Below, in pieces: positions 10,901 through 22,900 of a DNA stretch of 64,000 nt. Positions within the stretch are counted from its first letter, which is position 1. Every line of letters starts with the position of its first letter. The translations under genes and the position numbers were made by a program. This stretch comes from Acridotheres tristis (Eukaryota; Chordata; Aves; Passeriformes; Sturnidae), in assembly GCA_037013685.1 (NCBI GenBank), contig CM072899.1, positions 11,822,479 through 11,886,478 on the forward strand. The letters run 5' to 3'. The notes under the pieces are model-generated. The model saw nothing but the letters and a program-made list of their open reading frames with translations, was not told the DNA's origin and did not search any database.

Positions 10901-13900
10901 TGGTGCAAGGTGGCTCCTTACCTGAGGTCCTGGGGGTCCTGGGTCTCCCTGATTACCCTGAAGGAAGGAAGAAATGGGATCACTGCAGAAGTGGGTTTTC
11001 CCGAGTGGGAGCAGGGGGTGTCCCGAGGGAGGGCAGACCCAGATAGTGCCAGCAGCTCTTGTAAGCACCAAGTAAGACAAGCCTGGACAGGTCCTGCTAA
11101 GATGCAGGGGACCAAGGACCCAGCCCGGCAGCAGAGTGACCCCCATGATTTCACCAAGCATTCACAGCCAGGAGCCCCTAGCTGTGTGCTGAGGTGGTGG
11201 GCCACAAGGACATGGGAGACACACAGATACCTACCGGGCGTCCCAGCACGCCAGGAAAGCCTGGCAAGCCCTGCAAAGAACCACATCAGGGTCAGTGGAC
11301 AAGCAGAAACCCACCCCCTTCACACAGCCCTGCCTGCCTCCCAGGGATGCTCCCCGTTCCCAGTGTGTGGTACCCAGCCAGGGCACTTAGGAGGGGTAGG
11401 AATAGGGAGAAGTCCCCTAAAGCTCTGCAGGCCTTGCATGGGATGTGGGGGGAGAAGGCAGTGAATGAGGCATAAACACTCCTGTTGGTGCTGGTGGTGG
11501 CTGGTGTGAGACCACAGGACCTCCCCCAGTCCCAGCCTGCATGTCCCCACCATGTCCCCACTCACCGGCTTCCCCTCAGGGCCTGCCAGCCCTCTCTCAC
11601 CCGGGAGGCCCTAGAGCAAAGGATGGAGACAGAGATGGGGTCAGTGCCAGGCAGGGTCCGGGGTCAGTGCCAGGCAGGGGAGCAGTGCAGGACTCACCGG
11701 AGCGCCGTCCCTGCCCTTCTCACCAGGCTCCCCTCGGCCACCCCTCAAGCCACCTTCGCCCTGCAGTGGGGACAGGCACAGCATCACAAGATGGCCAGGG
11801 ACCTTCCATGACCTCCCAGGCTCTGCTGACACCCAAAGAGGGGTGTGCCCAGCAGTGCCCTCACCCAGGGCACACTGACGTTGGATACTTATAACCTCAG
11901 ACCTTATCTCCTTTGGGTCCCCGCTCGCCCTCAGCTCCTGGCTCACCCTGTGTTGGGAAGAAGACAGATGCCATCAGCCCTTGCTGCCCCTCTGCCTCAC
12001 CACCATCCTCAGCCCCAGCTCATGATGTTGTCCCAGCTCAGTTGTCTTGGCTGCCCTTCTCCTTTCAGACCAGCCACACACCTTCGCTCCTTTGGGTCCG
12101 ATGGGGCCACGTTCTCCTGGGAGGCCCATCAGGCTGCCCTCCATCACGTCCACCTGTGGGCAGGGCACAGTCAGGGCCAGCATCCACGGGACCTCTGGAA
12201 GAGCCCCTCAGGGGTAAAGCCATCCCCAAGCCCCTGTGCCAAGGGACTGGCTGTGGCCATCCATCCCCAGAGGGACAGGCTGGCACCTTGATGATGGTCC
12301 TCAGCAGCAGCCATCACCTACCTTGGGCCCTGGGGGCCCTGGGGGTCCAGGCATGCCATCCCTTCCCTGAGAAGGGTAAAGAGATAGGTTGAGTGTCAAA
12401 GGGCATGGGAGAGCAGAGCCTTCCTGGTATGGCCACTCCTGGCCTTTACAGGGCATCTGCCTGCCCCACAGAGAGCCCTGCATCCCCTCAAGAGGGGCAC
12501 AGCACAGGAGGGGATGGAGGGCACCGTGTCCCTGTCCCAGCTCACCTGCTCACCTCGGTCGCCCTTCTCACCTCGGTCGCCCTGTGCAAACACCATGGTG
12601 GCTGTCACGGGGCTATGCCCAAGCCCCTAAACCAGGTCCCCCAGATTTCACCTGGCACCTGCACACACACTCACCTTCTCGCCGGACCTCCCGGATTCCC
12701 CCAGCTCCCCAGCCCGGCCCGGCACCCCAGGAATGCCTGGCTTGCCAGGCTCCCCTGGTTGCCCAGGCGGCCCTTCAGGACCCCGCTCACCCACGGCCCG
12801 GCCCATGGGGCCCTGGGGGCCGGGGCTACCTGGGTCCCCCTTGTCACCTTTGGGTCCTCGCTCACCAGGGAAGCCTAAGGAGCCCTGCAAAATATAAGCT
12901 GTGTTGCCAGAGCCAGCCCTGAGGCAGGGCTATGAGCCCTCCCCGAGTACCCCAGGGCTGGGCCAGCTGCATGAACTCCCAGCCGGTCCAGAAGCAGGAG
13001 TGGGGCAGAGTGTTGGGGCTTGGCATCAAGCCTGGCTCCACTCACCTCTCGGCCTGGGGGCCCCCTTTCTCCTGGATCCCCCCGACTGCCCTTCTGGCCC
13101 CGCAGCCGCTCGAACCCCGGCAGAAACGAGTCTGAGCTCCCATCATAGGCACCCGTGAGCTCCTTCAGGGATGAAACCTGGGAGGGAGGAGAGAGCCACC
13201 GGTCAGGGCATAAGTGGAACCCAGCACCTCACAGTCCTGCTAACCCGTCCTAAGTTGCTGGGATCTCCCACCACCTCCTATGCCCTCTTCCTGCTGCCAT
13301 GTGGCAGGAAAAAGCCCCAGCCTGACAGTCAGGAAATACGTACCTTGATGCCAAGTGCTTCCAGGCTACGTTCAATGTTCTGCAATAAAAAGACATTAAA
13401 AACAAAGTAGGTTCCCACCACAGAGGCTGTGGAAGGTTCTCTGTCCCCCAGGGCTGATGCAGCACAGCAGGTCAAGGTAAGGACTCACTACTGCAGTCCC
13501 AGGGTCTCCACGTGCTCCAGGGTTGCCAGGTCGCCCCTAGGTTTACAGGAAAAGAGAGAATGAGAAGATGCACAGAGGTGCAGCAAGAGGGGTGAGCAGT
13601 GCTCACCCTTAATAGGTTACAGAGATAATACTTTGGTGCTGCCTGGGCAGGGGCTGTGGCTGTGATTGGGGTGCTGGTAGCCTGTCAGGCTTAGTGCTGG
13701 GTACTCACCGGCTCCCCTCGCAGTCCAGGCTCCCCTGGGTCCCCCTGAAACACAGCAAAGGGATCAAGGGGAGCAGTCAGGCTGCCCAGCACCAACTGCA
13801 GCACCAGGGTCCAGCCCTGTCATCTTGGGGGTGGGGACTCCTACCAGGGATTACTCCCACTGGCATGTGGTCCCCCCAGACCTTTGCCTTGGGACCCTGG

Positions 13901-16900
13901 GGGGCAGGAGCACACTTACCTTTGGTCCAGCCACCCCACGGAGGCCTGGGGAGCCCTAGAAGACATGGAGGTGACACAATAGCACCTGGCCCCCATGGAC
14001 ACAGGGCACTGCCCATGGATGGGGGTCCTGCCTGCCTCAGAGCAGTCTGGACTCCAGGATCTGCTGCTGAGTGACACCATGGGGTCGAGAACTACACACC
14101 TGGCCTGGGGGGCCAACCTGGCCTGGGACACCAGGAAGGCCAGGGGGGCCGAGGGGGCCTGGCACACCTCTGTCCCCCTGTTCGCCTTTGGCACCGCTGC
14201 GGCCCTGCCAAGAGAGCAGTGTCACCCCTAGGATCTGGGACCCAGGTCTGTGCCCCCATCACACATTCCTCTTTGGGGAGCACTCACCTCTCTCCCAGGT
14301 AGTCCTGTATCACCTTTGTCTCCCTAACCAGGAGAGAAAGGAATTGGAGGGATGCTGCCCCATCCACATGCCCCAAAATGGTGCTCCTGGTCCGGGGAGG
14401 GTGGAGCCACTGGTCTTGTGGGGATCATATGGGGACCATGCAGGGACCACACAGGAACCACCATCTCCTTACCTTTCTCCCATCCTCTCCTGGTGTCCCA
14501 TCTTCTCCCTGGGAACAAAGGCTGCCTGTCAGTGCCCCACTTAACCATCTCAAGATCCTTGGAGAGCCCCAAAGTCAAGCCCTGTTTCCCCTACTCACAT
14601 TCTTGCCATTCAGGCCAGGTTTTCCATCCTCACCGGGTTTGCCCTGGGAAGAAACAAAAGGCAGTGAGAGAGCCCCCAGGCTCTCCACCAGCCAGGGGCA
14701 CCAGCAGCCAGGGATGCCTGGGCCCCACTGGAGCCTCAAGGTCCATGGGAGGGTGAGCTGGGCACAGAGCAAGCCCCATGGATGGATCCAGCTGGGATCC
14801 ACAGAGGGCATGGCACAGGCTGTGTCTCTAGGGTGCAGGGTGGCTGGTACTTACAGGCACACCAGGTGGTCCCAGGGGACCCACAGGACCAGGTGGACCC
14901 TGCTCCCCACGCAGCCCAGGCAGCCCCTGTAGGGAAGGGAGATGGTGGGAGCACAAGGCAGCAAGGCACCCATCTGCCACAGCCAGGCAGGGAGCAGGGA
15001 GTGTGACTGGCAGTGGCACTCTGTGGGGACAGGGGAGGTTCTTGCTGCACTGCCCTGGACCAAGGAGCATGAGACAGGACACTGGTCCCTTACAAGTCTA
15101 ATGGCCCCAGCAGGAACACAACCTAAACCCACCCTCTCCAGAGGTACTTACATCCCGGCCAGGATCTCCTTGCTTTCCCGGGTCCCCCTGCAGACAAGGA
15201 GGAGGTGAGGACAGGGACATTCCCATCCTGCCAAAGGCCCCCCCTCCAGAGCATCCCCAGCCTGGAGCAGAGGGTGTCCAGGGGACAGCTCCTCCCATGC
15301 CATCACCCCTCTATCCCACAGCTCCCACCCGTGGCACCCAGGCACAGACATTCCCCCCACGTTGGCCCACACTCACCCGCAGCCCAGCAGGCCCTGGGGG
15401 CCCAGGTTTGCCTTCCAGCCCATTGCGGCCATCCAGCCCTGGTGGGCCACGGTCCCCCTGTAAGAGAGCAGGACAGCTGGAGCTCTGGGGTGGGATGGGA
15501 GTGTTGTGGGGCAAACTTCAGCCCCGAGTCCTCTCACCTTCTCTCCTGGCAGGCCTCGGTCCCCAGGGTCACCCTACGGGGCCGGAAGAGAAATGAGCAT
15601 CATCTCCCACTAACAGGAGCTGCACAGGGCAGGGTCCCCCATTCAGACCCCCACGGGAAAGGGGACACTTACTCGTGTGCCAGGGGGGCCACGGGGGCCC
15701 TCCACACCCTGCAAGAAAGAGACAAGCTCAGCAGTGGGGCATGGGGAGAAAGGAGGCGGATCCTGGGTGCTCAGCAGGCTGTCCCTGCACACCAGGACCC
15801 CCAGCTCCCCCGCAGAACATCACCCATCCTGCTGTCCCAGTGCCTCCCACACCACGGACCCAGCACCTACCCTCTCTCCAGGCACTCCAGGGGGGCCAGC
15901 ATCACCCCGGGCACCGCTCACGCCGTCCTTGCCTGGGTCCCCAGGGTCCCCCTGCCAGGGAAGGGCACAGTGCTCAGAGAGTACTGTGCTGTACCAAGAG
16001 TACAGAGTACTGGTGCTGTGTGGTTTAGGGGTAGGATGAGAGGAAGGGTCTCAAAATAAGAGGCACAGGCTGAGGAAGAGGTGGCTGAACTCAAAGCAGC
16101 TCCCACTAGGGGAGTGGGGGCCAGAGCGTGGTTGCAGAAGAAAGGCATTGAGCAGTACTGCTGAGCCAGGAACCAGCTCAGCCACAGGTGGGGACAACAA
16201 TGCCACCCAGTGCAGAGCACAGCTCGTGGCCAAAACTGTCCTGAGCCTAAGCTGGGTGGTAAAAGCAGAATGCCCACGGTGTTGGGTGCTGCTTCAGCAG
16301 CACTGTGGGACTGGGGAGCCAGGAGAACACCATTTCTTTTGGAACCCTCAGTCCTACAAGGCCTCCTCCCATCACAGGGCATGAGTGTTAGCCCATGTGC
16401 CCCCGAGTTCCATGTGCCTCTCTGTTGTGGTGCACATCAGCTGCATGTAGCAGAGACTGTTTTGGGCAGGGACGGCTTGATGAGCAATGATCCCAGCAGC
16501 CAGGCAGAGCCCAGAGGACAGCAGAGAGTATTCCACCAGCAGCATCCCATGGACTCATTCATTACCTTCTCACCCTTTGCCCCTACTCCTCCGAGCCCAA
16601 CATCGACCTGTGGGGCAGAGAGGAGCTGTTGGAGCACATGGGGCTGGACACCAGCCCATGGGCAGGGAGAAGAGGGAGGCAGAACTTACAGTTCGTCCCG
16701 GGGGTCCAGGGGGCCCCTGAAAGAAGGGCAAGGGAAGAAGATTAAGGGGAGCTGACACAGCCCCAGGGAAGGCACAGCTGGCTCCAGGCTGGGGGGCCAC
16801 ACGTGGCCCTGCCATCACTCACCGGGTCCCCACGGTCACCCTTGCTCCCTGGTGCTCCAGGGCTGCCCTGCAGGAAAGAGGGATGGAGTCAGAGGGGGAG

Positions 16901-19900
16901 GGAATGGGGGACCCGTGGGGTGTGGGTCCTGTGGGTACCCTGAGGGTACCCTGGGGTAAGGGTGGGTGTGGGGCAGTGAGGTGTGAGGGGTGTCCATGGA
17001 GCAGTGGGTACATACAAGGGAATACTCACATTCCTGCCTTCAGGTCCTGGGTCCCCCAAGTCACCCTTCTCCCCAGGGGGACCACGGTAGCCAGGAAGGC
17101 CCTGAGAGAGGGCAAAGGGAAGATGTGCATTAGCAGGAGCCACCCCGAGGCCATGGGTCTCTCTCCTGCTCCAGGGTGCCCAGCAGCCCTACACTTACCC
17201 GGGGACCCCTGTCTCCAGGTTTGCCAGGCAGACCCGCTTCACCCTGTGGGGAAAGAGGGGGTGAGTGTGGGGCAGTAGGAACAGAGGCAGGAGGAACAGG
17301 AGCAGGAGGAACAGGAGCAGTAGTGCTGGGGACTCTCACTTACCGGGGTGCCATCATCACCTTTCTCTCCTCGCTCTCCCTGCAGTACAAATCAGCGGGC
17401 ACCGGCCAGGAGAGAAAAGTACAAGTCACCAGCATCCCCCTGCTCCCTGCCAGCCCCCCTTTCCTCAGGGCGACAGTGCCCCATAGCCCCTTGTCCCACA
17501 CTACCTCCTTGCCTCGCAGCCCAGTCTGGCCAGGGGTGCCTGCTCGGCCTGGCTCCCCCTTCTCCCCTGGCTCTCCTGGGTCACCCTAGGCAAGGGAAGG
17601 GGTAACAGTCAGGGTAGAGTCTGGGCAGCTGGGGAGAGAAGGGGCACAGCCTGCAGGAACAGCCCCTCTAGAGCTGGACATGCAGATGGACAGATGAATG
17701 GAAGGTCAGTGACATTACCTTTGGGCCACTCCTGCCTGTGAGGCCAACGATACCCTGGTTGTTGGAGAGGAAGAGTATGTGTCACTGGGAACCTTGATGA
17801 CCCCTTGACAGGGAGGGACCAGGCCCATGAGCTGGTGCCCCCAGGGTGCCCCCAGACTCACCCGATCGCCCTGCTCGCCTTTGGGGCCAGGTGGTCCTGG
17901 GATGCTCAGGCCAGGGGGACCCTAGACATGAAAGGACATAGCATGGAGCAACAGCACAGACACCATGAATCTGGGGAGGGCTGTGCCATGTGCCCTGTGC
18001 TTCCTATCCTCAAGGCAGTACTCACACGGGCACCTTTATCTCCTGTGTCACCCTTGGGGCCAGGTGGTCCTTCTGGTCCTGGGAAACCTCTGTCACCCTG
18101 GAGCAGATAAAATCAGCACACCAAACCACCCATTTTTTCCCCACTACAGCTGTGGACAACCAGGTCTGGGACCAGGATGAACCCAACTGTGCAATCCCCC
18201 TCCCCAGCCCACAGCCATGCCCAGAGGATGCAGGGCACAGCTGGGCCAGGGTTACCTTCTCTCCAACACCAGCTACACCGGGAGCCTGGAGGGGAAGCAA
18301 AGGAGACCATGCTGGGCACTGCCCATGGCTCCCTGTTCTGGGGCTGGGGCAGGTAGAGGAAGACCTACAGCATCACTTACTGGCTTGCCAGGTGGTCCTG
18401 GATCGCCCTGCAGAGAGACGGGTGTCACTTCCAGCCTCTTCCCCAACAGACCCCTGCCACCTCACTGAGAACCCTACTTTGCCCTCACCTTTTCCCCCCG
18501 GGGGCCAGTAGGTCCTGGAGCTCCCTATGGCAAGATTAGAGACCTCAGGGGACTGGCAGTGCCTGGGAACATGCACCCAAGGCATGGCAGCTCCTGGCTC
18601 CACAGCACCACACCCGATGCCCTGACTCACCTCTCTGCCTGATGGCCCTGGGTGCCCTGGGGCTCCCGTCTCACCCTGCAGGAGAGGAGGAAGAGGAAGG
18701 TGTGTGGGCATCCTGCCAGGGTGGCTGCTCCAGGGCAGAGCAGGCATCACTCCACCACGGCACAGCTGCCCCAGCACACCTACCTTCTCACCCTCTGGGC
18801 CTGGCACACCACGGTCTCCCTGCAGAGCAAAGGAGAGGAGGGTTTCAGGGAGCCTTCCTCCCTCTACACCACACTGCCCCAAGCCCATACACTGCCCCAG
18901 AGCTCTTCATGAATCAGTCTTGAATCCCATCCAAGACCACTGGGTTGTGACAGCAGTCTCCAGACACAGCCACCACCATGTCTCAGGGACACCAAGGCTG
19001 GCCAATGCTGGTCAGCTTTGGCATCATCTCACCTTCTCGCCTGTCTCTCCCAGCTCGCCTGGTGCCCCACGGTCTCCCTGGTATAGGAGAAATACAGGGT
19101 CAGGGACAGCAGGACCTTTGGGGGACATCCTGGGTCCTGGCACAGAACCCAGAACTCTTTTCTCCCTGCCAAAGGCACGGCAAGAGTGTCCCTTTGGTCC
19201 CTGCACCACTCACCTTCCTGCCCTGCTCCCCTGGTGGCCCCCGAGGACCCTGCAAAAGAGAATGGAGACATTGTCACCTTGGGTGTGACAAGGCAAATGC
19301 CCAGGCTGTCCAAAGGAGGAGCCCTCAAGTGTGCCCTCTGGGCTTGGCTCTTGGCATGGACAGCTCCTGCCTGCCTTACCTTCTCTCAGGAAACTCACCC
19401 TGTCTCCTGGGTCCCCAGGACGGCCAGGTGACCCTGGGAAACCTTCTATGCCATCACCCTAAGGATTTGGAAAGGTGATAGCCATGCTCATGACAGGGGC
19501 ATGCCCATTAGATGGGAATCCCCGCTGGAGAGTGGTGTGAGGTCCAGCCCCAGTGGGGAGCATCCCTGCCACCTTCTTACCTTCTCTCCCTTCAGGCCAG
19601 GGGGCCCAGGAGGTCCCCGAGGCCCAGGGTCCCCAGGCAGGCCCTGCAAGAGAGAAAATCTCAGCCCCTGGGGATGCAACTCAGCCCTGGGCACACATAG
19701 CCACTGCAGCCCTGATCCCTTCTGCCAACCCTGTTGGCCTAGAGGCTCGACTCACTGGGAGTCCAGGATCCCCTCGAGGTACTGCCCCATCTACGAATCC
19801 AGGAGGGCCCTGCAGAGAGAAGGGTCAGCTCCTGTGTGGGTGCTCTGAGGACTCAGTCCTCCCCAGCACCCTGAGGGTCTGCAGTGCCCTTGGACACTCA

Positions 19901-22900
19901 AGGAACCTCCATCCAGTAGGGCAGAGGAGTCAGGGAAATCCACAGCCACTCACCCTTTCCCCTCGGTCACCCTTTTCTCCCTGCAAGGGCAAAAAAGCAA
20001 ATAAGGGCAGTTCTGGGCTATTCCCATGCCCTCCTTAAATAGAAGAGGAACATGCTGGGTAGAGCCCATCATCAGTGGCAATAGGGTATGTGCATGCCAT
20101 GTTGCTGCCCAGTGCAGCGACAGCTCAGGCACGTTCATATGTGTGCAGGCACAGCCCATGAGCAGGGCAGGAGGAGTCCATGGAGCAGCAGCTCCAAGCA
20201 GCTGGCTGCACCCCCATCCACCTGCCCACACATCCCCCAACCATCCACATGCAGCATCAGGGGGAAGTACCTTCACAGACTCTCCAGGAGGTCCTGGTAG
20301 TCCCATGGGTCCAAGTGGACCAGGGGGGCCTGGATCCCCAAGGGGCCCCCGTGGGCCAGGGATCCCTGGTGAGCCGGTACTGCCCTGGAGGACAGAGGTG
20401 CTCCATCAGGAGGCTGTGGAGTGGGCTGGGAGTGCTGGAAGAGACCCCTTCACATTCCTATTCCACACCTACCGGCACACCTGGCTCCCCTTTCTGGCCT
20501 GGTAGCCCCTGTTCTCCATCCGTGATCACCCTGGGCTCTCCCTGCACGAGGAGGAGGAAGAAAAATCAGTGACCACTGTGCCCTGCTGTGGCCACAGTGC
20601 CACAAGGTCAGGAGTCTGGCAGGGAGATGGGGAGATCCTGGGGCCAGGAGATGCCAGGTGCCAAGATGTGCCCACCAGGGTCCCCAGTGCTCCTCAGGAA
20701 CTTTTGTGGGGCAGCCCCCTGTCCATCACCTACCGGTTCGCCTTTCTGCCCCTTTGGGCCACTAAGTCCCATGGGCCCCCGTGTCCCCTGGAAAGGAGAG
20801 ATGAGAATGAGAGGGGGTGTTGGGTGTGAGAAAGGTTGGGGTGTGCTGGGGCCATACTCACAGGATCCCCTCGAGGACCAGGGATGCCCTGGATGCCCTA
20901 GAAAACAACAGTTCAGGAGGTGAACGCATTCCTGCCAGCCAGGGCAGTGAGAATGGCATGGCATGGCATGGCATGGCATGGCATGGCATGGCATGGCATG
21001 GCATGGCATGGCATGGCATGGCATCTCCAGTACACCTTGCCTGGGATACACACACAGGAGACAGCAGTGACCCTGCCAGCTGCTGAGACTCCCCCAGCAC
21101 AGGGAACAGGGAAGCAGAGGCTGGTTCAGGGAGCAGGCAGGGGTATGGGAAGAGCCCATTGTGCAGCAGCAAAGCCAAGAGACACCCTTACTCACTGGCT
21201 GCCCCGGTAATCCAGGATTCCCAGGGCGTCCAGGGCTTCCTGGTGTCCCATCGGCTCCAGGAAATCCCTGCAGGACAGAGGAGCATCATGCCAGCATCTG
21301 GTGTACCCCAGCACTGCCAGACTCCTTCAGTGCCCCAGGCAGTGCTGGTCTCAGCACAGGGAGCTCAGGGCAGTCTCATGTGCTGAGCTGGGATGTGAGG
21401 ATGTGGGTGCAGTGTGAGGCTGGACTGGAGTTCTTCAACAGGATTTTCCCTCCAGTGTAGGTGTGGAGACCAAAGGGACAAGGGGCATGAGAGGCCCCGT
21501 GGAGCCAGGTCACTATGTCCAGGGATCCTGGGGTGCCTAGGTGAGGGGCCAGAGGTACTCACCCTGTCCCCCTTCTTGCCCAGACCCTCAGCACTCTCTC
21601 CTGGTGGACCCTGTGGCCCTGGTGGTCCTGGAGGGCCAGGAAGCCCATGGCGACCCTGGAAAAACAGTGGAGAGGATAGGCTGGGTGCCAGGTGGTGGTC
21701 AAGAGGTGTTGCCTGTCTATCCCTGTAGCAAGGGCTGGACACGTCCTTTCCTCACACCCACCCACCAGCAGGACAAAGGAACAAGGGAACATGAGGACAC
21801 GGAGACCATGAAACTGCCCTCTCCAGGGAGCTGCCCCTCTCATGCCCCCCTCCATCAGGTATTACCGGCTGACCAGGGAGACCTGGTGGTCCCATACGTC
21901 CTTGCAGTCCCTGCAGAGACAAAGCCAGTAGTGAGCATCCCCTGTGAGCTGGTGTTAGCATGGTTTGGGGGACGCAAACACTCCAGAGCCACCAGCTGGT
22001 GGCAGGGTGTCACCAAAGCACTCACTGCCTCACCGCGATCTCCCTTCTCGCCCTGCAAGGGGACAGAGGGAAGCGGTTAGGGACTGGCACTCTTGTACTT
22101 AACTCTCCACTTGCCGTCAGCAACTAGGGGTCCCTAACCCATGCTGAACACCTGTGGCACGGCATAGCATGGCACAGCCTCGAGAAGCTCACCTTGGGGC
22201 ACTGCACAGTGCAGGGCTTTGGCTTTGGCTGGCAAGAAAAGACAAGCCTGTGTGAACTCAGGGATAGAAGACCCCCCAGCTTACATGGGGCTGCTCCCCC
22301 TCCACACCCCAGGGTACTCTGGCTCTTACCCTGGTGGAGATGATGGTGCAGAGGTCATCAGTGAGCTCTCCTTCCAGCTCTGCCAGGTCGCTGCCATAGT
22401 AGATGTACCGTGGGTCCTCACTGGTGACCATGCGCCGGAGCTGCTCCCGGTCTGCCCCCTCCATGCTCACTGCCAGCACCTGGACCCCTGAGCCAAGAGC
22501 ACCCTCAGCACCCCACACAAGTCCCTGCACACCCTGATGAAACCCCATTCATCCTCACCCCCAGCCTTGACATCCCTGGCCACAGTGATGGCATCATCCC
22601 CAGAGGGGCTGTCAGCCAGAACCACCAGCACTGCTGGCACCCCGGGACGGCGCCCTGCTCCAGGACTCAGCAGATAGGTCCTGGCAAAGGTGATGGCTGC
22701 CCCTAGAGAGGGAGAAGGAAGAAGGGACAGTCAGCAGGATCCTGGAAACCGCTACCCCAGCTCCTAGTGCCACCCCTCACCGATGGCGTTGCCGCTGGGG
22801 TCCTCATAGCGCATGGCACGGATCTGTTCCAGCACGGTGGCCAGGTCACTGGAGCGGTTCAGGAGCAGCCAGGGCAGGCTGCGGTAGCTGTATGTGGCCA

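Larger units (their letters stand above)
4540..12884 (-). other. COL7A1: COL7A1 collagenous helix, C-terminal part (40 exons)
   Basis: Exons: 12675-12884 (the exceptional 210-bp exon), 12546-12581, 12322-12366, 12082-12153, 11903-11947, 11698-11760, 11566-11610, 11235-11270, 10922-10957, 10693-10737, 10404-10436, 10183-10245, 10059-10094, 9883-9963, 9719-9787, 9585-9620, 9459-9500, 9254-9298, 9078-9122, 8920-8955, 8738-8797, 8473-8598, 8266-8337, 8019-8054, 7708-7767, 7535-7579, 7426-7461, 7276-7311, 7131-7187, 6827-6898, 6494-6565, 6372-6407, 6209-6289, 6071-6124, 5799-5852, 5660-5722, 5509-5571, 5106-5222, 4673-4750, 4540-4593. Interruptions include [44 protein letters not shown] and QSVPG. 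Exon 6071-6124 contains KGACGLNG, the conserved in-helix cysteine. Exon 5106-5222 carries [14 protein letters not shown], near-identical to human. The helix ends GEKGEPGMT. Confidence 0.93.
13489..22052 (-). other. COL7A1: COL7A1 collagenous helix, N-terminal part (42 exons)
   Basis: Exons read from Gly-X-Y coding: 22026-22052, 21866-21910, 21563-21655, 21196-21267, 20862-20897, 20734-20787, 20473-20541, 20271-20384, 19954-19980, 19756-19809, 19581-19643, 19399-19458, 19214-19249, 19033-19077, 18784-18819, 18631-18675, 18489-18524, 18381-18407, 18256-18285, 18026-18097, 17862-17921, 17719-17754, 17505-17585, 17344-17379, 17199-17243, 17030-17101, 16823-16867, 16690-16716, 16566-16607, 15871-15951, 15673-15708, 15538-15573, 15377-15457, 15152-15187, 14855-14926, 14599-14643, 14473-14508, 14288-14323, 14100-14204, 13920-13955, 13709-13744, 13489-13536. 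All are phase 0 and most are 27, 36, 45, 72 or 81 bp. Imperfections interrupt the triplets: SAEGLGKKG (21563), RVITDGEQG (20473), FVDGAVPRG (19756), RAPG across 18026/18256, LSIPG (17862), VDVGLGGVG (16566). [15 protein letters not shown] (14599) is identical to human. Confidence 0.93.

Noticed and set aside
20817..21210. Open frames containing Met-Ala-Trp-His-Gly or Met-Pro-Cys-His-Ala repeats
   Set aside because: They are artefacts of the ATGGC microsatellite inside a COL7A1 intron.
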